The position numbers and the translations under genes were made by a program. Under the pieces are notes generated by a model. That model was not told the origin of the DNA. It searched no databases and saw only the letters and a list, made by a program, of their open reading frames with translations. A stretch of 64,000 bases of DNA. It comes from Asterias rubens. Its lineage: Eukaryota > Echinodermata > Asteroidea > Forcipulatida > Asteriidae. This document shows positions 47,801-59,800 of the stretch, piece by piece (within the stretch, counting starts at the first letter, position 1; every line of letters starts with the position of its first letter). The stretch spans positions 18,379,685 to 18,443,684 of the forward strand of contig NC_047063.1 of the NCBI RefSeq assembly GCF_902459465.1. The letters are read 5' to 3'.

Positions 47801-50800
47801 GAATCACATCTCGTTTCACTTTCACCAATCAATTATGATACAAAAATTCTTAATAATGGCATGTAAAAGCAAATCCCATCCATTTGACTCACCTTGTAAG
47901 ATTTAATTGATGAGTAGCCATCCTGCGTCCTCTGGTAGTCATAGCGAGAGAATGATCCCTTCAGCTTGGCCCCGGAGTGGTAGACGTCGTAGGTCTCTTC
48001 CACTGCGATGTTCCCCCAGTGAGACACCTCTATGAGACGGGTCATGCTGGTCACAACCAGGAACTGGTTGTTGTTCTCGTAGTGGACTCGAATTTTCTCC
48101 TGCCGAGACAAAACAAGCAAAAGATTCAGAACATTCCAAGGTCAAATTTGGGGAGTTTTTTTTTCGAAAGGGTTTGGGTAACGACATAAAATATAAAGGT
48201 CCACAGATTCACATTAAATTTACACATTTTGAAGGTATGATGGTAGAAAGCTTCTCTTAAAATATTACTTGTTGAGTTGCTGTGCTTTTTTAGAAACGAG
48301 TACAACAATTTCACACCAAAAATACAACGGATTTACGCGGCTCTCCTGAAAATGTCGCTCTGTGATTTTCACCCTTTTTTCCCTCAAAAACTTGACAACT
48401 AATGACACTGAAAATTTACAATTTCCTCATAGAGTTCACTTTTCCAAGGAAAAATACCTTGGTGCCATTGCCCTTTCAAAAACAAAGCATACAGGCCTGC
48501 TACTAATAATAACATGGCACTGTGTTGATTGATAACACACACATACAATAATAATATTCAAACTCACCACAGCCAGTGCCTCCACATTTTCATAAGGCCC
48601 ATAGGTGATGACAGCATCGTTCAGGGTGACTGGGTTCACCTTGCTGTAGAACTCCAGCGTAGATGAGGCCAACTTGACCTCAGTGGTCTGAGACTCGGTC
48701 AGGTAGGGTGTGTAGAAGTAGGCGCTACCGGTGTACTCCATAAACTGCTTCTCACTCTGCTGGATCTGGGCGGGGTAGGCGCGGAGGGCTTTGGTGAAGA
48801 CGGTGTCCACGACAACTTCAACGGAGTCTCCAGCTGCTAGGCTCTTATCAAGGCTGACCCTGAAGAATGTGCCATCACTAGAAAAGAGTATTTAGAATAT
48901 TACACATGATTTATACCTGTTACATGCTGAAAACATACGACTAACCCTCCAACTGATACACCAAAATTTATACATAGACAACATTTATACAGACAAAATT
49001 TGCCAAATTTTTGCCAAATTTTAACACACAGTTTGTTGTAGCTCTTTAGGTCGGAGAGCTAAGATTATAGCAGCTGGCCTTTTGTGGTTGAAAAGACACA
49101 TTGTCACCACTGAACTTTTCAGTGGTGACAATGTGTCTTTTTAACCACAGAAGGCCAGGTTGGTAGTATAGTCTTGCCTTCCATCTCTGGGACCTTGGTT
49201 CGAATCCAACCAGGGGGCACTATGTGGATTGGGTTTAAAATCCCTACTTGACTGCATGAGTTTTCCCTGGAATAATTCTCTGGGGTTTACTCCCACATCT
49301 AAAACTGAAATTCCCTCATTGTCTTCTCTCTTCTCCTTTGGCTCTTAATCTTATATTATAAGAAAATAAATATCCAAATCCAAAAAGGTCCCTTTCACCA
49401 CATTCTGAACCTTACCTGTATCCAGCGACGTCAGCCTTAGCTACTTTCAATACCTTCTTTTCATCACCGTCTGGTTTGACCTGAAATCAAAACAATTATT
49501 AGGTAAAAGAAATTGTAGAATTAGTAAATCTCATTTGTTTAAACTGGTTGTTTAACATTTTGCCAGCTTTCTGTATTATCTTAGGTCTATCTAGATTCCT
49601 TAAATTATTTTACTGTTTAATACTTTTGCTTTGTATAAATTTTGTCTGGTCCTGACTTTTATTGTTGTTCTTTTCCAGCACCTTGAGGCGGATTCTTTCT
49701 GCTATTGTTTTTTGTTCTAAATAAATGTCTCTTTATTATTATTAATATTATTATTGCTGTGATCCAGTTTTGTAATTGCGATAGTGATAACAGGTAACCT
49801 CTGACCTTTATAAAGATCCATGGTTAATAGCACAATCCACCATAGATTTCTCACTCCCCGTCGAATGTCTTTGTTGGGTGCTATCGGTCAATCTGCGCGA
49901 TCAACCGATCGCGCTGTGCTATCGAGCGATCGCGCTGCGCTATTGAAATATCTATTGGTCGCGCAGCAATCGGTCGATCGCGCAACAATCGGTCGATCAC
50001 GCAACAATCGGTCGATGGCGCAATATTCGGCAACGAACATGCGCAATCAACCGATTGTGCGGGAATGACTCGGCGCGATCGGCCGATTGTGCAGGAAAGG
50101 TTTTGCGCGATCGGCCGATTGTGCAGGAATGGTTGTGCGCGATCGGCCGATTGTGCAGGAATTGTTAGGCGCGATCGGCCGATTGTGCAGGAATGGTTTT
50201 GCGCGATCGGCCGATTGTGCAGGAATTGTTTGGCGCGATCGGCTGATGTTCAGGGGCCGAACTCACAAGATGTAAGATTGATCATAACTGCAAATCAATC
50301 GTAGTTGCTAACAAAAGTGTGACGTCACAATATAAATCACTATGGTGGTATGGTTTACCTGCACGATCGGTCGAACGCGCGAAACCATTCCTGCACGATC
50401 GGTCGATCGCGCAAACCCATTCCTGCACGACCGGTAGATCGCGCAAAATTTTCCTGCACGATCGGTTGATCGCGCAAAACTTTTCCTGCACTATCGGTCG
50501 ATCGCTCAAACCCATTCCTGCACGATCGGTAGATCGCGCAAAATTTTCCTGCACGATCGGTTGATCGCGCAAAACTTTTCCTGCACTATCGGTCGATCGC
50601 TCAAACCCATTCCTGCACGATCGGTAGATCGCGCAAAGCCTTTCCTGCGCAATCGGGAAAAAAATAATCGGGATACTCGTAGCGCGATCAGTCAATCGCG
50701 CAAAGATGTTCATTGCGCGATCGACCGATTGTTGCGCGATCGACCGATTGTTGCGCGATCGACCGATTGCTGCGCGACCAATATTGATCTTAATTCATTT

Positions 50801-51938
50801 TTTAATAGCGCAGCGCGATCGGTTGATCGCGCAGATTGACCGATCGCGCCCAACATCTTCATATGTAAATTTTTGGGACAGACTTGTATATGGTGGATGT
50901 TTTTTAATGCCAGAAAAAATAAAAAAATACTTTGGATATATTAATTCTTATCTTGGGAAAAGTTTCTCTAGTAGTAGGCTTCTTCGGTCCTACTAAAAGC
51001 CGACAACAAGTCAAGAGCGTTGTCAGCTTGTTGTCGGCTTTTAGTGTTCTACAGTTACCTCCATGATCTAATTTACCTCAATGAGGTATCCCTTTTTGTA
51101 AAAATTAGTAAGAAAGTGGTAGCACCATACGGAATGTTATCAAATATTTATGGCACACCTTAACATGATTAATCTACAACTAAATAAACTGGAAAAAAGA
51201 AAAATGAGTACAACAAAATCTTACTTAACTTTGTTTGTATTCTACGTCATTAATCGAAGATAAGAATGTTCACAATGGAAAGTTGAAAATTAAACCGACA
51301 TAACTAAAGACTTGGCTATAAAATAACTATACATTTTGTGGTTTATAAACAATAAAGGAGGGTAAAATCTTGGTTGCCCCTCCCACCCTCACACAGAACA
51401 GGGCAAGGGCAGCTGCAAGATTAAATTAGACTTTTTTGGCAAAGGTAAAAAAGCAGTACTACATGGTAATATATCACACATATAATTGGAAGGAATTGAT
51501 ACATGGTTCATAGTTAAAATTCTTCCCTGTAATTGTATTACATAAATTTTATTTGTTAGACTCGGTTCGGATAACAAAATTGTAAACAAAAACAGTGAAC
51601 AAACAAAAACACTGACCAAATTAAAACAGAAACAATAACGCATACATTTTATACAATACACAAGTTGTCCTAAAAATACAAGGCAAACCTACCCCACCAA
51701 TAAATGACAGAAAAGCAGCTTTCTTTGGCTCCACGGCAACAAGGAAACTTTTTACGGCTGAAGAACCATCGTTTCTCAGCGTTATTGCAGAGTTGACTTT
51801 TACAAGTTGGGAAACCAAATCGACTGTTCTTTCTACATTTACATTCACCAAATCAGCGTTGATTCTCTCTTGCTTTACAGCAAAAACGCTGGCAATAATG
51901 CCCAGCATTAAAAGAGGCAAAATTACGGCGATTTTCAT
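40800..51938 (-). CDS. RPN1: Ribophorin I, oligosaccharyltransferase subunit
   Basis: Type I ER membrane subunit of the oligosaccharyltransferase that N-glycosylates nascent proteins and docks at the translocon. Minus-strand exons: 51938-51693, 49480-49416, 48877-48568, 48099-47893, 46962-46770, 45780-45681, 44726-44588, 43994-43875, 42185-42050, 41518-41409, 40985-40800 (TAG). One frame, 603 residues (human 607). Residues 1-20 form a signal peptide ([20 protein letters not shown]). The luminal part shows [57 protein letters not shown] and [19 protein letters not shown]. The sequon N-I-S near residue 294 matches the conserved human site. The membrane helix is at about 434-453 ([19 protein letters not shown]), followed by a helical, charged cytosolic tail. 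Head-to-head with IPO9; convergent with LSM8. A 20-bp minisatellite abuts the exon 8 donor. Confidence 0.97.
42732..43119 (+). mobile_element. TTAA-type MITE family A, intact copy in RPN1 intron 8
   Basis: 388 bp, bounded by TTAA at 42728-42731 and 43120-43123. The ends AGACAGTGGACACT and AGTGTCCACTGCCT are inverted repeats. TTAA duplications fit piggyBac- or Kolobok-type transposases; no transposase gene is in the window. Confidence 0.85.
43541..43865 (-). repeat. 20-bp minisatellite beside RPN1 exon 8 donor
   Basis: Sixteen exact-length 20-base units (43541-43860) plus a partial one; unit on the RPN1 sense strand ATTAAGAAGGGCGTGTCACC. It starts about 9 bases inside the intron, right after the donor GTAAGGCTG. 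No unit has an insertion or deletion; differences are substitutions. Confidence 0.95.
45027..45351 (+). mobile_element. TTAA-type MITE family A, copy in RPN1 intron 6
   Basis: 325 bp with TTAA at 45023-45026 and 45352-45355; internally shortened relative to the 388-bp copy. It follows an ATTG microsatellite and a repeat also seen at about 5180-5290. Confidence 0.8.
49076..49159. repeat. Near-perfect short hairpin in RPN1 intron 2
   Basis: Arms GGCCTTTTGTGG and CCACAGAAGGCC enclose a perfect stem with AAAAGACACATTGTCACC and its complement around a loop of about 3 bases. It lies inside a tRNA-SINE-like repeat and may be a small young MITE or a hairpin RNA source. Confidence 0.6.
49835..50898. 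repeat. 1.06-kb inverted CGATCG-rich array in RPN1 intron 1
   Basis: Ends ATCCACCATA (49835-49844) and TATGGTGGAT (50889-50898). Outer arms (about 49872-50040 and 50690-50857) are inverted copies rich in CGATCGCGC and CAATCGGTCGAT. Inside are about 6 units of 32 bp with GCGCGATCGGCCGATTGTGC (50073-50250) facing about 9 inverted units (50360-50655), some in a 96-bp higher-order repeat. A 110-base unique spacer sits in the centre. No matching target duplication is seen. Confidence 0.85.
50985..51045. repeat. Hairpin with 19-bp perfect arms in RPN1 intron 1
   Basis: ACTAAAAGCCGACAACAAG and its exact complement CTTGTTGTCGGCTTTTAGT around a 16-base loop. Could be a small MITE remnant or a structured RNA; nothing shows transcription. 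Confidence 0.5.
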
Positions 51939-52345
51939 TGTTGATTGGGTGATGGATGGTACAGGATTAAGAGGATAGAAAAACCATCCGAAACTACCGA
52001 TCCCTACACGGATCTCAAAAAGGATGCAGACGCCGAATTTTAACCCAACAACTTAAAAAAGTCTGGATGTCGCTCCATGCATTAACGAATGAAAAAAGAC
52101 GAGTCGGTGCATAGACCATTTACATTCGCCAGGCACCGGCAGCCACGTAGACGGTGTACATGTGTCAAAAGTGGAGAAATCACTTCCGGGTCATTTGAGT
52201 TTATCAACTCTTTTGACCTGCGGTATTGACCTCACTGTCTGTGGTTTCCGGTTAGATGGTGAACCCGAATGGCGCGCTAGCTGTGTGAAGTTTCTTGTTC
52301 AGAGCAGTGCAGTTTAGCCGGCTGAAACAAAGTTTTATCAAAGAG
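51939..52345. promoter_or_regulatory. Shared RPN1/IPO9 promoter and IPO9 leader exon (inferred)
   Basis: RPN1 starts leftward at 51938 and IPO9 runs rightward, with its coding ATG in a downstream exon at 53850. A plausible IPO9 non-coding leader exon ends at about 52345 at the donor AAGAG/GTAAAT. This leaves only a few hundred bases for both promoters, which suggests one bidirectional promoter. The stretch is richer in CG dinucleotides than the neighbouring introns and free of recognisable MITEs. No TATA box is evident. Start sites cannot be fixed from sequence alone. Confidence 0.45.
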
Positions 52346-53808
52346 GTAAATGTAGAGTTGTGCTTCACATTGTTTATACATAATAAGATCTGAGTGTAGT
52401 TCGTTATATTAGTTTGTAAATATGTTCTTGTTTTCTAAAAACTAATCAGCAACAACTTTATTGAGCATCGATCGAGTCTCCTCTGCATGCCTGGCTCTGG
52501 AGTGTTCGGCGCTGTCTGTGTCTGCTGGCTGTGATTATCATGTGCGCCATATATTGAGTCTAAGTCGAGCTACGAATATAAAATATATAAACTGATTGTG
52601 AGATCATGGAGGTATGCTGAGATACACTGCTCACGGTGACGGTGACGGTGTCATGACCAGATGACTGCATCAGTGTCTGTGTCAATGTCACTGTCACTGA
52701 GTCAGTCATCAGTGTCACTGTCACCAGGTCACTGACTACAGTACAGTATTTAAGTAAAGTAAAACAGTAAAAACAACCATAATTTTTCCTCCACGCTGAC
52801 AGTGCTTTGCCTGACTGATGTATCGTTAATCTGAATTAAATATCTTCTGTTCTGCTCGTCATAATAAAATGTCAGTGGAACACGTATTGCATCTAAACTA
52901 CTAGACTACAGAATTGCCCAACTGCTTGGCCCTGTCCTGCCCCCAACATCATAAATAGGTCGCTCCAAACAAGCTTGTCCGCTCAGTCTTTTTAGTTGTA
53001 TTGCCCCAAACTTTAAAATAGAATGCAAGTTGTTCTGGAAATTGCTAGCCAGCCTAACTGCCAGTTTAGTCTATTCATTGACAAACGCATGCCTTTTTCT
53101 TAAAGAAACATTAAGCTTGCAGGTAGAATTATACATTATTATTAAACTCTTTTGTTTGTTTAGATGATCTTCCCGCCAAGGGAACTCGGAGCAAGAGGTG
53201 TTGACTCTAACTGGGAAGAGGCAGTGTGGTTTTGAAGTTTAGAACAGTACACTCCGCTCGTTTTCAGGAGACATGCAGACTTTACTGTTTGAGAAATGTA
53301 GAGAACAACTGGCTCTTCTTACTTAGACTTGGAGCCAACACTTCCACCCAAAAAGTTTTATAAATGCATACCAACTATATAGTTTTTTTATTTAGGCTTA
53401 TAACTCCTATGGTTGGGAGGGGAGGGGGATGGGGTCAAGCATAATGACCGAGGAAATGCCTAATGAGATGAGTTTGTTACTTTTTAAATTAATTTTTTTA
53501 ACTTAACATTCACAAGAAAGATTCCCTAAAAGTAATATAAGCCAGTAGAGCCTAAAGCCTCATCAGGAATATGCAAAGACTTGCAAAGGGCGGACGTGGG
53601 TTCGAATTCCACCCGAGTTTTATACCTGTGGTTCTTTTCACAGAGCTGGGGAAAGTACTGATTGTAGATTTGTACAGTGTTACACACAACGTCGTATATA
53701 TATGGGTGAAACCAAAATTATTTTTTATCCCCAATGCAAATTTCCACCTATTAAAAAGAGGAGTATGGTTGATAATTGATTGTATTTTTATTTTATTTTT
53801 TATTTCAG
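52346..53808 (+). other. IPO9 5'-UTR intron (inferred)
   Basis: Non-coding stretch between the likely IPO9 leader exon and the acceptor TATTTCAG before 53809. It holds a degenerate GTCACTGTCA/GGTGACGGTG repeat with inverted symmetry (about 52620-52735) and a tRNA-derived SINE just upstream of the acceptor (about 53565-53725). No other gene is seen. Confidence 0.45.
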
Positions 53809-53849
53809 GAGAATCTTATTATTTCAGCGTAATTTCACGGCAGAGTAGG

Positions 53850-56800
53850 ATGGCTGGCTTCAACGGAGGCGATGTGAGTCGCTCGCTGCGAGACGCTCTC
53901 TATGACAGCTTGACAGCAATTCTTTCACCTCAACAAGATGTTCGGAATCTAGGAGAGGAGCAGCTGAAGGTCCTCGAGGTCACAGAAGGTGAGGGTCAGA
54001 TCAGTGCCCAATTTCATCGAGCTGCTTTTAAAAGCAGAAAATATTGCTTTACAATTGTCTGCTTACCAGAAATGAGCAGATTACCAGTCACAAATTGTAC
54101 ATGTGGCATGGTGGTTTAGCTGGTAACCTTATTCTGGTAAGCATAACTTTGTTGTGCTTAGCTACTTTTTGTGCTTAAGCAGCTCTATGACCTTGGGCAT
54201 AGGTCAAAACTCAACTCATTTGGGGGTATTAATCCACGGTTAGCCAATCTCTGGGATCAGGTTTTCTCAGTGGTTTCTTTCCAGCTGCCTTTACCTCTGG
54301 TGGACTCGGGTTCAAATCCCACCTTGGCCTAATTCATTAATAAAATATGAAGTAGAAAAAAACCTCATTCATTTTCATGGCCTTTTATTAAACAAGAACC
54401 TTTTTTCCCTGATTTTAAAATTGTGTAAAACCTAAGACTGACTGAATTGTATTCATGGAAATCATTTGAATTGTGGCCTTTTCTCCTTCAGAGTTTGGAG
54501 TACATCTGGCTCAGCTGACACTTGATCCTAACGGTGCTTTGGCAATCAGACAGGTAGGTGATTTTCATCTTTCTATTCCTACTCTTTTTATGTATGAGAA
54601 GTCCACCACCTATGTTCCTGAAGGGTAGGGTAAAAAGAATTGTAAAATACTCATAAAATGAATGACCAAAAACTTACTGAGAAGCACTGCAGCTGTCGAT
54701 AGTATAAAATAGTATAAAATATGTTGAGACACGTTTCCCTTCAAAGTAGTATGGTTTGGATACTTTTCATCCCAAAACGATTTAAACTGAGAAAGATTCA
54801 TGCATGGATTGTTTCTCAGATTTCATTGGGTTTGTGTCTGTTCGCGTATGCAGCTGCCACATGGCGCAGTTGGTACTTGCTGTCACATCGCTAATTGTCT
54901 TGTGAAAATGCTGTTACAGTTTTCTCAGCAAGTACACAGACACTGTATTCGGATCACCCTGTATTCAGCTGAAACTTTAAAGGAACACGTTGCCTTGGAT
55001 CGGTCGAGTTGGTCTTTGAAAAGCGTCCTGTAACCATTTGTTATAAAATTGATATGGTTAGAAAGATGTTGTAAAAGTAGAATACAATGATCTACACAAA
55101 TATGCCTCGAAATTGCGTGGTTTTCTTTTTACCTCGTCGACTAACCCGGTCGACCATTTATGGGAGTCAATTTTTTGACTCCCATAAATGGCCGACCGTT
55201 ATAGTTCGCGACGTAAAATGAAAACCGTGCAATTTTGAGTGATACTTGTGTGGATCATTATATTCTACTTTTAAAACATATTTCTAACCATGTGCATTTT
55301 ATAACAAACGGTTTCAAACGATTTTTATAAACCAACTCATCCAATCCAAGGCAACGTGTTCCTTTAACATCTGACTTTTATAATACTACCTCTAAATAGT
55401 AGGCATTATGTTGACAAGAACCAATGATCTTAACGTGACAAAGGTACTCTATTTAACATGCAGACTTTCTTGTTCTTTTGTACAGCTTGCGTCACTTATT
55501 TTGAAGCAGTATGTTGAAGCCCATTGGAACAAAGAATCGGAAAAGTTTAACCCGCCAGTTACCACAGATGAGGTAATCATTGACAGTTATGTCATGACAC
55601 TTATGTCTTACATTTTTTCATTTTTTTTTTTTTTACGTCTTTAATTTTTTAAAAACTCTGATCATCACCCAGCTCTGCTTTCCATGGAGGTCCTCAGTAC
55701 AAAAATACACAATCAAATTTGTTAAACTCTCCTCATTTTGTTACAAGAAAAAACATACAAAGATTCTTTGTATGTTTAACTTCAAACATAAGTAACAGGG
55801 GGAACAGAAGGAAAACACACGAAGCTGAAACCTCATCTCATTTTACTCTGAACAGTTTAAGTGCATTCAATAATGATTGAAGCTTTTCATGGTGTGGAAA
55901 ATGAGAAGGTGATATCTAGTTAACTTGCGGGTACAACCATGTGTGAATCTTTTTTGGCAGGCGTGTGGCTCTGGAAAAACACCACTGTGGTCTTGGCTTT
56001 TCAGACAGTATACTCAGGAGAAAATGTTGACTTTAGCCCCTGTAGTTAGCATTTTGAAAAGACAGGGTATCTTTTTTGTAAAATGTACAGACAGAAGTGT
56101 AATTGTTTCCGTGAAACATGTCAAACATTATATGTAGGCCAAGACAGAAATCCGCAAGATGCTACCAGTGGGACTGCGTGAGTCAATCAGTAAGGTTCGC
56201 TCTAGTGTGGCGTACGCCATCTCTGCTATTGCATCATGGGATTGGCCAGAGTCGTGGCCGGAGCTTCTGACGGAGCTGATGGACTTGATCACCAGTGGAA
56301 ACGGTGACGCCGTCCATGGTGCAATGAGAGTACTTACAGGTAGGACTAAAACAAGTCTAATGTTGTAGAGCTGCTGCGGCAGGAAAGTATGCTCTTAAAT
56401 TTTGTGTTCTAAGCAAAAACTAGCAGGGACCCAGTGAAAATGTGTATACGTTACATGCTGTTTTGGCTGGTAATTTGTTAGTGTGCAACCATCTTTTTAT
56501 GTGTAAGCGATGTTCGCGTGTGTGTAATGTGGGTGTGGAAGTTCGATAATTGCTTTGTAAAACGCATGCGCAGTAGACTGTTTGCGACAGTCTGCATTGC
56601 ATTCGTATTGTCCCTGTGCGTGACTGATGCCCATACCCTGTGCGTAAATACTTGGCTTGCCCTTTGGCAAGTACCAAACATAGCACCTAGGACAGGATGG
56701 TAAATGGAACAGTGAGAATTCGGCTCTCGATCATGAAAATATGTATGAGTTAAAGTAATACAAGATGTTAGTGAACTAGGAGAGTGGCACTGGAAAATTG

Positions 56801-59800
56801 TTTAATCTAAACTTCCTTTTGGTGCATTTTTTATCTTTGAAGAATTCACAAGAGAGGTAACCGATGTTCAGATGCCACACGTAGCCCCCGTCATTCTCCC
56901 AGAAATGTATCGCATCTTTGTCCAGGCCGACATGTACAGTATACGGACCAGAGGCAGAGCGGTTGAGATCTTTAATGAATGCGCTAATATTATCTACAAC
57001 ATCATGAGCATCAGTGATGCAACAAAGGTGATTAGTACGTTGACGATGTTTATTTTTTAGGGTGGGGTGTCATGTCATGAGTGGAGCATCGAATTCAAGT
57101 TCTGGTGATTAAGTCATCGGAGTGTGGGTTCGAATCCCGGTCATGGCACTTGTGTAATTGAGCACGATGCGTTACTATTATTGCAATCAGAATGTGTAAT
57201 TATGAAAACAGTTTTTAAATGTTTCTTCTGTTTTAGGATGCTGCCAAATCTCTCCTGTTTCCAGTTCTACCAAAGTTTACAGAAGCGTTTGCTCATGCAC
57301 TAAATGTTCCTTATGGAGCAACATCCGACTGCGGACTCAAAATGGAAGTCATCAAGGTATGGACAAAATCTTAAAGAATTTTCCCCATCTTGTAAATATC
57401 TTTGCTCGGGGATGAAAGTTGGAAGCCATACAGGGGTGATCAACCTGTGACTGCTGCTATATACGCAGCTCTAAATATCATGCATGACGTCATAATAAAA
57501 AATTTTACCATCTTACCAAAAATTAGGCTGTAGGCCCGCTGAGCAAGGAACCTATTTCATCGGAAGACCATTTTTCTAATCTTGCTATAGAGAAAATGAA
57601 TTCAGATTTCATTTGATTCACTTCTTCCTGTTTTATTTGTTTATCTTTTGGTCCATGCAGGCTCTGACGACACTGATTAAGTTCTTCCCAAGTTACATGA
57701 GTAAATGGATGGGTCAGATCTTACCTACCATATGGACAATGTTAACGGAGTGTGCAACCATCTATGTAGCGACATGTGTGAATGATTCAGAAGAGATCGA
57801 TAATCCAGTGGACTCCGATGGTATGTTGTGTTGACACCTAAATGTACCCAAAAACCTGAATGTAGCCCCAACCCAGCACCTTAATATACCTAGATAACTG
57901 TATGTAGCCCAGGATCTGAGTTTAGCCCCGAGTCAGCACCTAAATGTACACAAAAACCTGAATGAAGCGCAGGATCTGAGTTAGCCCTAACCCAGCACCT
58001 AAATATACCCAGATATGACTGAATGTAGCCTGGGATTTAAGTTTAGTTTTAGTCATGCAACACCTAAATATACCTAGATACCTGAATGTAGCCTGGGATC
58101 TGAGTTTAGTTCGAGTCATGCAGCACCTAAATATACCTAGATACCTGAATGTAGCCTGGGATTTGAGTTTAGCTCCATGTCAGCACCTTAATATACCTAG
58201 ATACCTGAATGTAGCCTGGGATCTGAGTTAGCCTCAACCCAGCACCTAAATATACCTAGATACCTGAATGTAGCCTGGGATCTGAGTTTAGCTCCATGTC
58301 AGCACCTAAATATACCTAGATGACTGAATGTAGCCTGGGATCTGAGTTTAGCTCCATGTCAGCACCTAAATATACCTACATGTAGATACCTGAATGTAGC
58401 CTGGGATCTGAGTTTAGCTCCATGTCAGCACCTAAATATACCTAGATACCTGAATGTAGCCTGGGATCTGAGTTAGCCCCAACCCAGCACCTTAATATAC
58501 CTAGATGACTGAATGTACATGTAGCCTGGGATTTGAGTTTAGTTCGAGTCATGCAGCACCTAAATATACCTAGATACCTGAATGTAGCTTGGGATTTGAG
58601 TTTAGCTCCATGTCAGCACCTAAATGGACCCATATACCTGTAGCTCGAGATCTGAATGTAGCCCGGTATCTGAGTTTAGCCCCAATCTAGCACCTAAATG
58701 TATCCCAAATGTAAGCTTCAACCCAGCACCTAAATATACCCAGATGCCTAAATGTAGCTCAGGATCTGAGTGTAGCCCCAACTCAGCACCTAAAACGTAC
58801 CCAGATACCTAAATGTTGTTTGGGTTTGAGTGAAGCCCAAACAACCCAGTTGGTAAATGAAGCCCAAATCTAAATATAGCACCAAGTCTTTACCTACAAA
58901 TGTAGCCCAAACACAGTACCTAAATGTAGCTACCAAAATGAGGCCCAAACCTCTTTGTTGCTCAAAACCAGGGATGGATTTCATAAAGAGCCTAGGAGAT
59001 ACTAAAAAAGGCATGGCTAGTCCTAAGTTTGGACGAGCAACTCATCCTAAGTCGAGATAAGACAAGTTTTAACTCTTTGTGGAATCCACCCCTGTACCTA
59101 CAAATGCAGCTACAACCCGGTACCTAGGTTAAGCTTAGGATCCAAATGTAGCCTCATCAAATAGGGCCCTGTTGTGTCCAGCCGAAGTGACCTGATGTCA
59201 TGTTTCTTGTTGTTTTTGTTACAGGGGAGGTATTGGGCTTTGAGAATCTGGTCTTCAAAATCTTTGAGTTTGTCACAGCTATGATCGAGACGTCTAAATT
59301 CCGAAGTTTGGTGAAGAAGAACAGTAGCCTGTTGATGTATTACTTGGTGATGTACATGGAGATTACGGAAGAGCAGGTTTGACCATTAACCATGAAGCAT
59401 GTTGGCCAGAGCACTAGGTCATGCTGCGTTTTAAAGCCATTGGACACTTTCGGTAAACAGTATTGTCCAAGGCCCACACTTCGTGTATCACAACTTATAT
59501 ATAAAATAACAAACCTGTGAAAATTTATTCTCAATCAGTCATCGGAGTCGGGAGAAAATAACGGGAAAACCCACCCTTGTTTCCGCACGTTTTGCCGTGT
59601 CATGACATGTGTTTGAAATAAATCCGTAATTCTCGTATCGAGAACGTAATTCTCGTATCGAGAATTGATATTGTTTTAATGTTTTTTCAAAAAACTAAAG
59701 CAATTTATGGAATAATATTACAGAGAAGTCTTTCACCATTACCTTCAGTAAACCCTGTAAATTATTTGTAAATCTGTGAACTTTTAATTTTTTTTCTGTA

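Noticed and set aside
50065-50660. CRISPR-like array of 32-bp units
   Set aside because: No unique spacers between units; neighbouring units differ only by substitutions, and the array is mirrored in inverted orientation.
49820-50996. Several repetitive open frames rich in Arg, Asp and Ser
   Set aside because: They are translations of the 32-bp CGATCG array in RPN1 intron 1, and both strands give similar repeats.
53571-53849. Upstream in-frame extension of IPO9 from 53571
   Set aside because: The extension is a tRNA-derived SINE followed by a clear acceptor at 53808; the conserved importin-9 sequence begins at the ATG at 53850.
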